From contig NZ_FOWX01000021.1 of the NCBI RefSeq assembly GCF_900115555.1, positions 1 through 64,000 on the forward strand: a stretch of DNA of 64,000 bases, given 5' to 3'. Source of the stretch: Pseudomonas borbori. GTDB lineage: Bacteria; Pseudomonadota; Gammaproteobacteria; Pseudomonadales; Pseudomonadaceae. The notes below the pieces were generated by a model. The model saw nothing but the letters and a program-made list of their open reading frames with translations. It was not told the origin of the DNA and did no database searches. Within the stretch, counting starts at the first letter, position 1. The number at the start of each line of letters is the position of its first letter. Position numbers and translations under genes: made by a program. Shown piece after piece: positions 24,277-34,183 of the stretch.

Positions 24277-25773
24277 TCAGTACTTCCAGATCACGTCGAC
24301 GAAGGCGCGGTGCATCAGCGAGTCGCTGTCGTTGCCGTAGGCATCGCCGGGCTTGAACACGCCACCGCGAAAGCGCACCAGCGCCGACGGCTCGTCGATC
24401 GCCTGGCTCATCGAAGCCGGCAGCAGGCCCTGCTTGAAGTACTTGGTGGCCACCAGGTCCAGCTCCTGGCCGAGGTCTTTCTCGCCGTCGATCAGGTCCA
24501 CTTGGGGCGCCGTACCGATGCCGTCATGCAGGGGATCATCGATACGCGCGTTGATCCCGCTCCGGCCGATCTGCTGGCGGTCGTCGACCCGCCAGAACTT
24601 GTGGTAGACCAGGCTGGCGTCGTAGTCCTCGGCCAACTGCCAGGAGCCGAACAGGGTGGCCGACTGCAGGTTGCTCAGCTCGCCGCGAAAGGCCTCGCCG
24701 TAGCGATGGACTCTGCTGCGGGTGCCGGTGAAGGCGGAGCGGTTGCTGTGCAGGCCGGTCTGGCGATAGCTGCCCGTGCCGTTGCCGTCGTCACCGCCGC
24801 TGCCCCGGGCGTAGGCGCCGCCGACTTGCCAGTTGGGGTCCAGACGAAAGCGCAGGCCCAGGTCGGTGCCCCAGGCGCTGACGTTGTCGCTGTTCTTGCC
24901 GGTGGCGATTTCCTGGCCGTTGTCGATGGCGCGCGTCAGGGCTTCGCGCTCGCCGGTCAGCGAGGTGAGGCTGGCCCAGTAATTGACCGGCTGCTGGTTG
25001 CGGAAGTTGTAGGCATCGCTGTGGGCCTGCACGCCGAGCCAGGTCAGCTCGCCGGTGGCGCGCTTGTCCAGGGCGTCGATCGGTTCGCCGGGATTGGCCA
25101 GCTTGCCGTCATCGCGTGAGTGATGGGCACTGAGGCCGAGCCAATGGCCCGGGCGCCACTGGGTCGCGACATCGCCGAACAGGTGCAGACGATCCTCGTC
25201 TTCCGGGGCCAGTTCGTCGAGGTCGGTGCGGTAGTCGCTGAAGCGCTGCGCGGCGCCGAGGCTGGCGCGCAGCAGGGTGGTGTCGAAGGTCCAGTTCAGC
25301 GCTTCGATATGGGTATCGCGCCATTGCCCGTCATCGTTGTGCAGGCGTTGGCGACCCAGGCGCAGGTGTTCGCCGGGGTAGTCGGTGAGGCCGGCGTAGT
25401 CGACCCAGAATTCGCGCAGGGCCAGGTAGTTCTTCTCCCGCTCGCGGCCATCGGCCTGGGAGTCGCCGGCCAGCTCGGGGTCGGAAGACTCCAGGGTGTC
25501 GGTCTCGATAATGTCGCTGGCGACCACCGCCTGGCCCATGGCGAAGGCGCTCCAGGCGCCGCGCTGGCCATAGAGCCAGGGGCGCAGGTCGGCACCGATA
25601 CCGTTGACGTCGCCACCGTCGCGGGTGCCGAGGTCGCGGTCATCTTCCGATTGCGCGGTGATCTTGATGTCGAGGCCGAAGTTGTCGTCGCTCATCTGCA
25701 CCGCCCAGGCCGAGCTGGCGGAGAGTAATGACACGCTCAGGCCCAGGCCTGCGGTGATCCTGTTGAGTTTCAT
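24277..25773 (-). CDS. algE: Outer-membrane alginate exporter AlgE
   Basis: 498 residues from ATG 25773, which has AAGGAC eight bases upstream and gives a normal signal peptide (cleaved near SSAWA). A start at 25791 overlapping the algK stop is possible. The protein forms an 18-stranded beta-barrel that exports alginate; typical blocks are [61 protein letters not shown] and the C-terminal [14 protein letters not shown] ending in an aromatic residue. Arg and Lys lining residues are common in this family. Confidence 0.96.
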   Translation of the reverse strand: MKLNRITAGLGLSVSLLSASSAWAVQMSDDNFGLDIKITAQSEDDRDLGTRDGGDVNGIGADLRPWLYGQRGAWSAFAMGQAVVASDIIETDTLESSDPELAGDSQADGREREKNYLALREFWVDYAGLTDYPGEHLRLGRQRLHNDDGQWRDTHIEALNWTFDTTLLRASLGAAQRFSDYRTDLDELAPEDEDRLHLFGDVATQWRPGHWLGLSAHHSRDDGKLANPGEPIDALDKRATGELTWLGVQAHSDAYNFRNQQPVNYWASLTSLTGEREALTRAIDNGQEIATGKNSDNVSAWGTDLGLRFRLDPNWQVGGAYARGSGGDDGNGTGSYRQTGLHSNRSAFTGTRSRVHRYGEAFRGELSNLQSATLFGSWQLAEDYDASLVYHKFWRVDDRQQIGRSGINARIDDPLHDGIGTAPQVDLIDGEKDLGQELDLVATKYFKQGLLPASMSQAIDEPSALVRFRGGVFKPGDAYGNDSDSLMHRAFVDVIWKY

Positions 25774-25787
25774 CGCGTAGTCCTTGT

Positions 25788-27176
25788 TCATTGGGTTTGC
25801 GCCTGCAGCGAGGCTTGGGCTTGCCAGGCGTTGCCGCGCACCTGGCGTTCATCGCGCAGCAGTTGCTCGGCCTGGCTGCGCTGGGTCGGCGGCAGTTGCT
25901 GCTCGATCTGCCGCGCCAGTGCGCTGGCTTGTGGGGTGTTCTTCGGCAGCGCCAGTTGGCTGAAGATGAAGGCGTTGACCAGATCCGGGCGTATGCCTTT
26001 GCCCTGGGAGTACATCTGGGCGAGGGCGAAGTCGGCGTTGATCTGGCCGTTACGGGCGGCGCTGAGCAAATGATCCAGGGCTTGCTGCGGATAGACCTCG
26101 CCGAGGTAGCCGCGCAGGTAGATCTGGCCGAGGAAGTAGTTGGCGCTGGGTTCGCTGGGCGCGGCCTTGCGCAGATGCTCTTCGGCCTTGTGCGGGTCCT
26201 GCGGCACCAGCTTGCCCTCGTAGTAGAGCCGGCCGAGCAACAGTTCGGCCCGCGGCAGCGCCGCGGCGCGGCCGTTGTCGAGGTAGCCGAGCAGGGTCTC
26301 GATGTCGCCCAGGCCCGGGTAGTCATAGAGCAGGCGCGCCAGGCTGACCCAGGCGGCCGGGTAGGCCGGGGCGATGGTTTCGAGCAGTTGCTGGGCTTTG
26401 CCTTCGTCCGGCGTGCCCAGTTCGGCGTCGGCCAGCACCTGGGCGACGGCATCCACCCGCTGCGGGCTCACCACGGCGCTGCGGTAACCCGCCATCAGGC
26501 GCTGCAACAGGGCCTTCTGCTTATCGGCCTGCCCCCGCTTCTGGTACACGGTGGCCAGTTCGACGTAGCAGACATCGGCCTCGGCGATCAGGCCTTGGCA
26601 GATCTGTTCGATTTCACCCAGGTGCTGGTCGTAGTTGCCCTGGCTGCGATAGAGGAGGATTTGCGCCAGATCGGCCTGGCTATGGCCTTGCTGGCGCCAG
26701 CTGGAGATGCGTTGTTGCACGTTCATAGCGGGGAAATCCTCTGGGTATTGCAGGTAGAGCATGACCAGCGGCAGCAGGCTGCTCGGTTCACCCGCGGTGA
26801 AGGCGTCATTCAGCAATTCGGCCGCTTCGAGGCGCTCGGCCTGGCTGGGATTGACCTTGCGCGCGAGTAACTTGCCCAGGCGCGCCTTGGCCCGCGGCGA
26901 CTCGTCCAGGGCCAGGCGGTAGGTCCGCTCGGCTTTTTCCAGGTCTTGCGGCGTGCCGCCGGCCATGTGCAGATCGGCCAGACCGACCTGCGAATTGACG
27001 TAGCCCAACTCCGCCAGGCGCCGGAAGTTCTGCTCGGCGGTGCCGGTGTCGCCACGCTTCAGCGCTGCGGCGGCCAGGCGCTCGTCCGGCAGCCCGGCGC
27101 AACCGGCGAGGGTCACGGCCAGGGCGAGCGCCAGCAGGGGCGCGGCATGCATGAGACGGGGGGCAGTAGTCGCCAT
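25788..27176 (-). CDS. algK: Alginate biosynthesis lipoprotein AlgK
   Basis: 462 residues. The signal peptide ends in VTLAGCAG (Cys25) for lipidation. The rest is a superhelix of Sel1/TPR-like repeats, including [18 protein letters not shown] and [16 protein letters not shown]. AlgK is an outer-membrane-anchored scaffold that localises AlgE and bridges to AlgX and Alg44. The start ATG 27176 lies 13 bases from the alg44 stop, and its stop overlaps the alternative algE start by ATGA. Confidence 0.95.
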   Translation of the reverse strand: MATTAPRLMHAAPLLALALAVTLAGCAGLPDERLAAAALKRGDTGTAEQNFRRLAELGYVNSQVGLADLHMAGGTPQDLEKAERTYRLALDESPRAKARLGKLLARKVNPSQAERLEAAELLNDAFTAGEPSSLLPLVMLYLQYPEDFPAMNVQQRISSWRQQGHSQADLAQILLYRSQGNYDQHLGEIEQICQGLIAEADVCYVELATVYQKRGQADKQKALLQRLMAGYRSAVVSPQRVDAVAQVLADAELGTPDEGKAQQLLETIAPAYPAAWVSLARLLYDYPGLGDIETLLGYLDNGRAAALPRAELLLGRLYYEGKLVPQDPHKAEEHLRKAAPSEPSANYFLGQIYLRGYLGEVYPQQALDHLLSAARNGQINADFALAQMYSQGKGIRPDLVNAFIFSQLALPKNTPQASALARQIEQQLPPTQRSQAEQLLRDERQVRGNAWQAQASLQAQTQ

Positions 27177-27189
27177 TGCCGAGTCCTCC

Positions 27190-28356
27190 TCAGAGACCTT
27201 TCGCCAGGGCCTTGTCGATCACCCAGTCGAACGACGGACCGCGATCGAGGATGACTTCGACCGGCTGGCCGGCGAGGCTGCTGTTGAGTTTCTGCTCCGG
27301 TTCGATGATCACGCGGATATCCGCCGACAGGCCGCCTTGATGCAGGCTGCTGCTGACGATCTGGCCGTAGCGGGGGCTGTCTTCGCCGGCCACCCAGAAG
27401 CTGGCGCGGCTGCCGGGACGCGCGCGGGAGAAGTCGCGGTAGGGAAAGCTGGCCAGCACCGTGGCCTTGGTGTTCTGCGGGACCAGTTCGAAGATCACAT
27501 CGCCCTTGCCGGCGAACTGACCGTCGGCCACCAACTGACGGGCCACCTTGCAGTCGCACGGGCTGGTCAGGGTGCCCTGCATCTGCTTGCCGAACAGCGC
27601 TTCGACATTCTCCGGGGTCATTTGCTCGTCGGTCAGGTGACCCTTGAGCATCTCCAGCATGCTGGCGGAGAAGGTGGCAATGGGCGCGCCTTTCGCGACT
27701 ATGGCGTCCGCTTCGATCAGGCTCTGCACCATGCCTTCGCGCGGCATGGTCACTTGCAGGCTGGCTACGTTGACCAGGCCCGACTCGGCGTGGGTGACGA
27801 AGTAGATGCCGTAGACCGACTTGAAGATAAAGCCGAAGGCGGCCAGGCCGACCAGGAAAATCGCCAGGCTGAAGGTCACGGCCTTGAGCCGGCCGAACAG
27901 GCCCATGGCGGAGCCGCCCGCGCCGTTCTTGCGCGCCTTGGTGAAGTTTTCCCGCTGCAGGGTGCTCAGCAGGTCGCCGGCGCTGACCAGTTCGCCGCCG
28001 AGGAAGGCGCTGATCAGGTAGCGCAGGGTGGCCTGCTCGCGTGGCTTGAGGTTATGGAACTGGCAGCCGACGCGGCCGTTGTCGGCATTCACCGAGCGCA
28101 CCTGGAACTCGATATCGACGCCCAGGTCGAGGCTGTCCAGCTTGAACTGCAAGCGGCCCCTATGGAAGTCGCCGACCTGCACCGGCACCTTGCCGGCGCT
28201 GAAGCAGAAACCGCCGGCCGAGATGTCGCCGATCGGCTGGTCGACCCGCTCGCGGTTCTTCGTCAGGTAGCGCAGCACGGCCGGGATCTTGACCCGCGCA
28301 TGTTGCCGCTGGGCTTCCGATTCATGGACCACATTGACGTTGACGGCTGTATTCAT
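27190..28356 (-). CDS. alg44: Alginate polymerase c-di-GMP receptor Alg44
   Basis: 388 residues from ATG 28356. The N-terminal PilZ domain (about 14-125) has the c-di-GMP motifs RQHAR (R17-R21) and DISAGG; then comes one membrane segment near 165-190 (VTFSLAIFLVGLAAFGFIF) and a periplasmic HlyD-like domain. Binding of dimeric c-di-GMP activates polymer synthesis by Alg8. The family length is about 389, so this is complete. It follows alg8, which stops at 28388. Confidence 0.97.
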   Translation of the reverse strand: MNTAVNVNVVHESEAQRQHARVKIPAVLRYLTKNRERVDQPIGDISAGGFCFSAGKVPVQVGDFHRGRLQFKLDSLDLGVDIEFQVRSVNADNGRVGCQFHNLKPREQATLRYLISAFLGGELVSAGDLLSTLQRENFTKARKNGAGGSAMGLFGRLKAVTFSLAIFLVGLAAFGFIFKSVYGIYFVTHAESGLVNVASLQVTMPREGMVQSLIEADAIVAKGAPIATFSASMLEMLKGHLTDEQMTPENVEALFGKQMQGTLTSPCDCKVARQLVADGQFAGKGDVIFELVPQNTKATVLASFPYRDFSRARPGSRASFWVAGEDSPRYGQIVSSSLHQGGLSADIRVIIEPEQKLNSSLAGQPVEVILDRGPSFDWVIDKALAKGL

Positions 28357-28387
28357 GGTTGCAAATTCCTGTTCGAAAAGGGGCCGG

Positions 28388-29887
28388 TCACACCAGCGCC
28401 AGAAGCGTGGCGATAAAGACGCTGGCAGCAGCAAAAGTCATGGAGCGCGAGGACCAGGTGTTGAACCAGCGCTGGAAGCTCAACAAACCGCGATCGAGCT
28501 TGGTCGGCTGGCGGGTCCAGGACTGCTGGTCGAGGCGGAAGAACACGTAGATCTTCACCATCGCGCCGACGATCTGGTTGTAAAAGAGGATCACCGGGTA
28601 GGCCGGGCCGATGCGGTGGCCACTGATGCTGAGCAGCAGGGTCAACACCAGGCGGGTCAGGCCGATCCACAGCAGGTAGGCGATGAAGATGCCGGGGCCG
28701 TACTTGATGCTGGCGATGATCGCCACGCTCAGGCCGAGCAGGCTGGTCCACATCGACACGCGCTGGTCGAACAGCACCACGCTGGTGAACCAGCCGAGGC
28801 GGCGGGTGCCCAGGCGCAGGGCGCGGGCGTTCTGCCGCAGGTTGTTGCCGTACCAGCGGAACATCAGCTTGCGGCTGGCCTTGATGAAGCTCTTCTCCGG
28901 CGGATGCTCGACCGTGTTGATCGCCGCATCCGGCACGTAGAAGGTGTCGTAGCCCAGGCTCATCAGGCTGTACCAGCTCGACTTGTCGTCGCCGGTGAGG
29001 AACTGGAAACGGCCCAGGCGCCAATGCTCGAGGTGATCGCTTTCCACGTCGGCGATGAACGCGGGGTTAGTGACCACTTCGGCGCGAAACACCGACATGC
29101 GTCCGGTCATGGTCAGCACCCGCTTGCTCAGGGCCATCGAGCACATGTTGAGGTGGCGCTGGGCGAAGCGCAGCTTGTGCCACTCGCTCATGATGTAGCC
29201 GCCGCGCACCTCGCAGAACTCGTTGGTGGTCAGGCCGCCGACATTCGGCAACAGCTTGAACCAGGGCACGGTCTTGCGCACCACGCCCTCGCCGAGCACG
29301 GTGTCGCCATCGATCACCGCGACCACTGCGTTTTCATCCGGCATCTGCCGGGAAATGGCGCGAAAGCCGTAGGCCAGGCCGTCGCGCTTGCCGGTGCCGG
29401 GGATGCGCACGAAGTCCAGCTTGACCTGCTCCGGCGGGTTCATCCGGGTCCAGAGGTTTTTCACCAGCAGTTCATCGGACAGCTCGACGATGGAACACAC
29501 CAGGGTGGTCGGGTAACCGCAGTCGATCGCCTCGCGAATCACCGAGCGGTACACCTGGGCGGTGGTCAAGGCGTCGATGCGAAAGCTGGTGACCAGCAGA
29601 AACACCTGAGAAGGGTCGGCGTCCTTGCCGAATTTTTGCAGCTTGCGCTGGTAATAGGGGTACACCACATAGAGAAACAGGATGCCGCGCACGAAGTGCA
29701 CCGCGCCCATGGAATAACGCCAGATGCCCACTGCGCCGATCAACAGCAGGTAGTCGCGCGACTCGGGGTCGAACACGCTCCTGGGCAGCGCCAGCGCGAG
29801 CAACATCAGCAGTGATAGGTAGAACAGCCAACCCGCGGCTTCGAGGAGCGCGGTTCTCAGCGTGTTTGTGTGCATATGCGTATCCAT
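28388..29887 (-). CDS. alg8: Alginate polymerase, glycosyltransferase Alg8
   Basis: 499 residues from ATG 29887 (a start at 29875 is also possible; neither has a strong ribosome-binding site). Membrane segments occur at about 15-60 and about 380-500, around a GT2 catalytic domain with [13 protein letters not shown] (DGD), ESDHLEHW and a [13 protein letters not shown] region (the Q/RxxRW-type motif is near [10 protein letters not shown]). Alg8 links GDP-mannuronate into polymannuronate at the inner membrane, partnered by Alg44. Confidence 0.95.
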   Translation of the reverse strand: MDTHMHTNTLRTALLEAAGWLFYLSLLMLLALALPRSVFDPESRDYLLLIGAVGIWRYSMGAVHFVRGILFLYVVYPYYQRKLQKFGKDADPSQVFLLVTSFRIDALTTAQVYRSVIREAIDCGYPTTLVCSIVELSDELLVKNLWTRMNPPEQVKLDFVRIPGTGKRDGLAYGFRAISRQMPDENAVVAVIDGDTVLGEGVVRKTVPWFKLLPNVGGLTTNEFCEVRGGYIMSEWHKLRFAQRHLNMCSMALSKRVLTMTGRMSVFRAEVVTNPAFIADVESDHLEHWRLGRFQFLTGDDKSSWYSLMSLGYDTFYVPDAAINTVEHPPEKSFIKASRKLMFRWYGNNLRQNARALRLGTRRLGWFTSVVLFDQRVSMWTSLLGLSVAIIASIKYGPGIFIAYLLWIGLTRLVLTLLLSISGHRIGPAYPVILFYNQIVGAMVKIYVFFRLDQQSWTRQPTKLDRGLLSFQRWFNTWSSRSMTFAAASVFIATLLALV

Positions 29888-29965
29888 CGTGTGCGCCGGC
29901 CGAACCTCGGGCGAGGGTGCTGCTCGCGCGCCCAAGGTTCGGCCCAACTGGCTGCTAGGCCGGGG

Positions 29966-31276
29966 TTACCAGCAGATGCCTTCGGAGCCTGCGCGTGAGG
30001 CGGTGGGCATGAAGCCGACCAGGTCGACCACGTGCTTGCCGTCGAGGGCCTGTTGCGCCAGGGGTGCGAAGCGCTCATCGGCATTGCCGAGGACGATGAT
30101 CTCGGCGTTATCGACTACCGCATCGAAGTCGCTGTTGAGCAGCGAGGAGACATGCGGAATCTTCGATTCGATGTAGTCCTTGTTGGCGCCATAGACGCGG
30201 GCATATTCGACGTTGCTGTCGTAGATGCTCAGCTCGAAGCCCTTGCCGATCAGCATCTCGGCCAGCTCCACCAGCGGGCTCTCGCGCAGGTCGTCGGTGC
30301 CGGACTTGAAGCTCAGACCGAGCAGGGCGACCTTGCGCTTGTCATAGCTGGCGATGATGTCGAAAGCGTTCTGCACCTGGACCCCGTTGCTGCGCATCAA
30401 CGAACCGATCAGTGGCGCTTCGACGTCCAGGCTGCCGGCGCGGTAGGACAGGGCGCGCACGTCTTTCGGCAGGCAGGAACCACCGAAGGCGAAGCCGGGC
30501 TTCATGTAGTACTTGGACAGGTTGAGCTTGTGATCCTGGCAGATCACCTCCATCACCTCGCGGCCGTCGACCCCCACCGCCTTGGCGATGTTGCCGATCT
30601 CGTTGGCGAAGGTGACCTTGGCGGCATGCCAGACGTTGCAGGTGTACTTGATCATCTCGGCGACATCGATGTCCTTGCGGATAATCGGCGCGTCGAGTTC
30701 GCGGTAGATGCTTTCCAGCAGGTCGCCGGAGGCACTGTCCAGCTCGCCGATCACGGTCATCGGCGGGAAGTCGTAGTCCTTGATCGCGGTGCTTTCGCGG
30801 AGGAACTCGGGGTTCACCGCCACGCCGAAATCGATCCCGGCCTTCTTCCCGGAGCAGTCTTCGAGGAGCGGGATCACCACGTTTTTCACGGTGCCCGGCA
30901 GTACGGTGCTGCGCACTACCACGGTATGCCGTTCGGGCTTGTTGCGCAGGGCGAAGCCGATCTCGCGGCACACCCCTTCGATGTAATTCAGTTCCAGGTC
31001 GCCGTTCTTCTTGCTCGGTGTACCGACGCAGATAAACGAGACCTCGGTATCGCGAATTGCGTCGGCGACATCGGTGGTGCCACGCAGGTGGCCGGAGTTC
31101 AGGCCCTGTTGCAACAACACTTCCAGACCGGGCTCGACTATTGGCGATTTGCCATTGTTGATCAACTCGGTTTTACTGGCCGATATATCGACGCCGACCA
31201 CGTCATGGCCACGGGTCGATAAACAACCGGCACATACGGCGCCCACATAACCCAAACCAAAGATACTGATTCGCAT
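29966..31276 (-). CDS. algD: GDP-mannose 6-dehydrogenase AlgD
   Basis: 436 residues. It oxidises GDP-mannose to GDP-mannuronate with two NAD+, the committed step. The N-terminal Rossmann motif is IFGLGYVGAVCAGCLS; the catalytic Cys is Cys268 in FGGSCLPKD, the same position as in P. aeruginosa; the C-terminal nucleotide domain has ALLGLSFKSGTDDLRESP. It is the first gene of the 12-gene operon behind a 620-base promoter region. Confidence 0.98.
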   Translation of the reverse strand: MRISIFGLGYVGAVCAGCLSTRGHDVVGVDISASKTELINNGKSPIVEPGLEVLLQQGLNSGHLRGTTDVADAIRDTEVSFICVGTPSKKNGDLELNYIEGVCREIGFALRNKPERHTVVVRSTVLPGTVKNVVIPLLEDCSGKKAGIDFGVAVNPEFLRESTAIKDYDFPPMTVIGELDSASGDLLESIYRELDAPIIRKDIDVAEMIKYTCNVWHAAKVTFANEIGNIAKAVGVDGREVMEVICQDHKLNLSKYYMKPGFAFGGSCLPKDVRALSYRAGSLDVEAPLIGSLMRSNGVQVQNAFDIIASYDKRKVALLGLSFKSGTDDLRESPLVELAEMLIGKGFELSIYDSNVEYARVYGANKDYIESKIPHVSSLLNSDFDAVVDNAEIIVLGNADERFAPLAQQALDGKHVVDLVGFMPTASRAGSEGICW

Positions 31277-31488
31277 CGTATTACCTCGTCCATTTTAGTT
31301 CGCAATTTAATAGTGGCTTATTGACCACCGTCGTTCATTCAACTCAGGTCGACAGGGCTGCTTGATTAATTCGGGCATGAGCAATGCCCGGCATCCGCAA
31401 GAGGAGGCCTGAGCTGGGCTTGTAATATGAAACGTGCCCTGTTGAACTGCTGAGCTGCTGGCCCGGAAGGCTCTGGCTCTTGGTTTAT

Positions 31489-31516
31489 TAGTAAGTCATC
31501 TGATCGGCGAAAGTTC
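31489..31516 (-). promoter_or_regulatory. Candidate AlgU (sigma-22) promoter of algD
   Basis: On the minus strand, GAACTT (31516-31511) is followed by 17 bases and TACTA (31493-31489). The consensus is GAACTT, 16-17 bases, TCtgA, and the P. aeruginosa algD promoter as I recall uses GAACTT-N17-TCCTA. Initiation near 31482 would give a leader of about 205 bases. Confidence 0.5.
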
Positions 31517-31660
31517 TCCTCTGAGCGCACGGCAACTTTTCTTCAGATAAAGTCCGTCCGCGGACATTGGTCCGGGATTAAAGGCAGTTTTGGTTCATGC
31601 GAAGTTGCATGAAGAAGTCTGTTACGTCCCTAAGAGTCTGCGCTTTTTCCTATAGTTCCT

Positions 31661-31670
31661 ACCGTTCGTC
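31661..31670 (+). promoter_or_regulatory. AlgR-binding-site match
   Basis: ACCGTTCGTC is an exact match to the AlgR core site found upstream of algD in P. aeruginosa. It lies about 180 bases upstream of the predicted promoter start. Only one exact copy was found, whereas P. aeruginosa has three sites. Confidence 0.6.
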
Positions 31671-31897
31671 CCCCTTTTGTGAATTATCAGGGCTGTTAAT
31701 ATAGTGGCCACTAGTTGCATATTGATGGCCGTTTACGATTGTCGGTTTGTTGATGTGCGTGCGGTGTGCGGAGAACTCGGAAAGTTCAATGTGGCGGGGG
31801 TTGATTAATTAATCAGGTTGTTTGTGGCAGTCATTGATTGCCGATGGCGGGGGGCAAACGGGCCGGCGGGCGGCCCTTGGCGGGAGAGGAGGCGGGA

Positions 31898-32677
31898 TCA
31901 GTCTTGTGGCAGGTCGCGCAAAAATACCAGTTTGTTCAAGGTGGACTGTTCGGCCGAATAGACATAACCCTGATCATTAAAGTCCTTTAGTTGTTCAGGG
32001 TTATTCAGGCGTTGTTTGATCACATGGCGTGCCATCAGGCCACGAGCCTTCTTGGCGTAGAAACTGATGATCTTGTACTGACCGTTTTTCAGGTCCTTGA
32101 ATTCGGTGTCGATGATCCGTGCATTCAGGGCCTTGCGTTTCACCGCGCTGAAGTACTCGTTGGAGGCCAGGTTGAGCAGTACCTCGTCGCCCTGGGCGGC
32201 CAGCGCCTCATTCAGCCAGCCACTGATGCGCTCGCCCCAGAAGTCGTAGAGGTTGTTGCCGCGCGGGTTGACCAGCTTGGTGCCCATTTCCAGGCGGTAG
32301 GGCTGCATCAGGTCCAGTGGCCGCAGCACGCCATAGAGACCGGAGAGCATGCGCAGGTGGTTCTGGGCGAAGTCGAAGTCGTCCTCGTCGAAGTCTTCGG
32401 CGTTGAGCCCGGTGTAGACATCGCCCTTGAACGCCAGCAGTGCCTGCTTGGCGTTTGCCGGGGTGAAGGTCCTGGTCCAGCTGGCAAAGCGTGCGGCATT
32501 CAGGCCGGCGAGCTTGTCCGACAGGTGCATCAGCTCGGCAATCTGCATGGGCGTGAAGTCGCGCAGTTGGGCGATCAGGTCCTGGGCATGCTCGAGGTGT
32601 TCGGGTTGGGTATAGCGCTGGGTCACCGGCGGGGTCTGGTAATCGAGGGTCTTGGCCGGGGAAATCACCATCAGCAT
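31898..32677 (-). CDS. yaaA: Peroxide stress protein YaaA (UPF0246)
   Basis: 259 residues, cytoplasmic. The family signature [12 protein letters not shown] opens the protein and [13 protein letters not shown] lies near 170, with [17 protein letters not shown] near 205. YaaA lowers free iron and DNA damage during peroxide stress in E. coli and has a DNA-binding helix-hairpin-helix fold. ATG 32677 has AGGAG about ten bases upstream (32685-32690 on the minus strand). It is transcribed alone. Confidence 0.95.
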   Translation of the reverse strand: MLMVISPAKTLDYQTPPVTQRYTQPEHLEHAQDLIAQLRDFTPMQIAELMHLSDKLAGLNAARFASWTRTFTPANAKQALLAFKGDVYTGLNAEDFDEDDFDFAQNHLRMLSGLYGVLRPLDLMQPYRLEMGTKLVNPRGNNLYDFWGERISGWLNEALAAQGDEVLLNLASNEYFSAVKRKALNARIIDTEFKDLKNGQYKIISFYAKKARGLMARHVIKQRLNNPEQLKDFNDQGYVYSAEQSTLNKLVFLRDLPQD

Positions 32678-32880
32678 AGGGTCTGCTCCTGAAAGTCTTG
32701 GTCGCGATTCTAGAAGCTGAGGGCGGTCAAGACTAGCGACGATGGCGCCACTGGCGTAATCCGGATAGGCCTTGGCGCAAGCCGCGCCGGCGGCGTTGCG
32801 CCAAGGCCAAGCGCTGCGCTTGACCTGGGGGCCGTCACGGGGTTGTAGTTGGCCCAGGTCAAATCCTCCAGGGAGCCACC

Positions 32881-33870
32881 ATGACCGCCTGCAATCACTC
32901 GCGCTGGGAGCCTTCCCACGATTACCGCCCGCTGGAAACCCGCAGCGAACGCCAGGCCTGGCTGGTGACCGCGCTGACCGGGGCGACCATGCTGGTGGAA
33001 ATCGCCGCCGGCTATGCCTTCAACTCCATGGCCCTGCTCGCCGATGGCTGGCACATGGCTTCGCACATGCTCGCCATCGGCCTGACGGCCCTGGCCTATC
33101 TGCTGGCGCGGCGTTACGCCGATGATCCGCGTTTCGCCTTCGGCACCTGGAAGATCGAGGTGCTGGCCGGCTTCGCCAGTTCGCTGCTGTTGCTGGTGGT
33201 GGTGGCGATGCTGGCGTTCGAGTCGTTGTGGCGATTGTGGCAGCCGCAGCTGATCGCCTTCGAGGTGGCGCTGTGGGTGGCGGTGGTCGGCCTGCTGGTC
33301 AACCTGCTGTCGGCCTGGCTGCTGCGCGACCAGCATGAACATGAGCACGGTCATGCTCATGGCGATCACGATCACGATCACGATCACGATCACGATCACG
33401 ATCACGATCACGATCACGTCGCGCCGGCGAGGGCGCGCGACCTCAATCGGCATGCCGCCTTTATCCATGTGCTGGCCGATGCGCTGACCTCGGTGGCGGC
33501 GATCGTTGCACTGCTGGGCGGCTGGTTGTTCGGCTGGAACTGGCTCGATCCGCTGATGGGCGTGCTCGGCGCCGCGATCATCGCGCTATGGGCCAGGGGC
33601 TTGCTGGTCGAGACCGCCAAGGTGCTGCTCGATCGGGAGATGGACAGCCCCGTTGTGCTGCGCGTGCGCAGTGCCCTGGCCCAGGAAGCGGACACCGAAC
33701 TGGCGGATCTGCACCTGTGGCGGGTCGGTCGCGCGCAGTACGCCTGCATCGTCAGCGTGGTGACCCATGGTGACATCTCGGCGGATCGCTACAAGGACCG
33801 GTTGGCGGGGATTGGCGAGTTGGTGCATGTCACGGTCGAGGTCAATCGTTGTGTCGACAACGAGGCGTGA
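32881..33870 (+). CDS. Cation diffusion facilitator, DmeF/CzcD-like metal exporter
   Basis: 329 residues, six membrane segments. The metal sites are in TM2 ([13 protein letters not shown]: His/Asp) and TM5 ([13 protein letters not shown]). Between TM4 and TM5 lies a cytoplasmic loop with [13 protein letters not shown] followed by nine Asp-His pairs (about 149-180), which should bind Zn, Co or Ni. DmeF proteins export divalent metals by proton antiport. GGGAG at 32872-32876 precedes ATG 32881. No metalloregulator is adjacent. Confidence 0.9.
   Translation: MTACNHSRWEPSHDYRPLETRSERQAWLVTALTGATMLVEIAAGYAFNSMALLADGWHMASHMLAIGLTALAYLLARRYADDPRFAFGTWKIEVLAGFASSLLLLVVVAMLAFESLWRLWQPQLIAFEVALWVAVVGLLVNLLSAWLLRDQHEHEHGHAHGDHDHDHDHDHDHDHDHDHVAPARARDLNRHAAFIHVLADALTSVAAIVALLGGWLFGWNWLDPLMGVLGAAIIALWARGLLVETAKVLLDREMDSPVVLRVRSALAQEADTELADLHLWRVGRAQYACIVSVVTHGDISADRYKDRLAGIGELVHVTVEVNRCVDNEA
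33364..33417 (+). repeat. Nine tandem GATCAC hexamers inside the CDF gene
   Basis: Perfect GATCAC units run from 33364 to 33417 and encode (Asp-His)9. Each unit keeps frame, so copy changes by slippage would lengthen or shorten the metal-binding loop without breaking the gene. Confidence 0.95.
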
Positions 33871-34183
33871 CGCCGCTACCGAGGCGGGATTATTTTCGGC
33901 GCGAGCGCGGGTAGGACTTCTGACTTTAACGGCGTCGTTGCGGGTCGCCAAGCGCTATTCGTCGAGGCGACGAATAAACCTAAAAAAACTGAAAAAACCT
34001 TTCGCCTGTCATGATTTTTGGAGTATCTAAAAGACAGACCGCCGAACCCTGCAGACAGGTGGCGACCCTTGGCCTTCACCTTGCTTGCACCTGCTCAGCC
34101 CCCGTCTGAGAGGTCGGCGGTCCCCGCGGCGGAGCGCTGCTCAGGCATTCCGTCGCTTGGCTCCTATAAGAAGGTGACCGAGT
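33871..34183. other. Intergenic region before phoH
   Basis: 313 bases, gene-free; A+T-rich from about 33960 to 34035 (AAACCTAAAAAAACTG), suggesting a promoter for the PIN-PhoH gene. No named site is recognised. Confidence 0.4.

Larger units (their letters stand above)
31277..31897. promoter_or_regulatory. Long algD promoter/leader region
   Basis: 621 bases without a gene, distinctly richer in A+T than its surroundings (especially 31590-31800). It carries the AlgU-like promoter and AlgR-like site listed separately, and a perfect palindrome GTCCGCGGAC at 31556-31565. In pseudomonads algD is transcribed from far upstream under AlgU, AlgR and AmrZ control; the long leader fits this. Confidence 0.7.

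Noticed and set aside
21159..24356. A very long open frame (1065 codons) on the plus strand, opposite algL, algX and algG
   Set aside because: It is antisense to three well-supported alginate genes and is a by-product of high third-position GC; it shows no domain character.
33364..33417. Tandem GATCAC units considered as a CRISPR or satellite
   Set aside because: Units are six bases without spacers and encode an in-frame Asp-His stretch in the CDF exporter.
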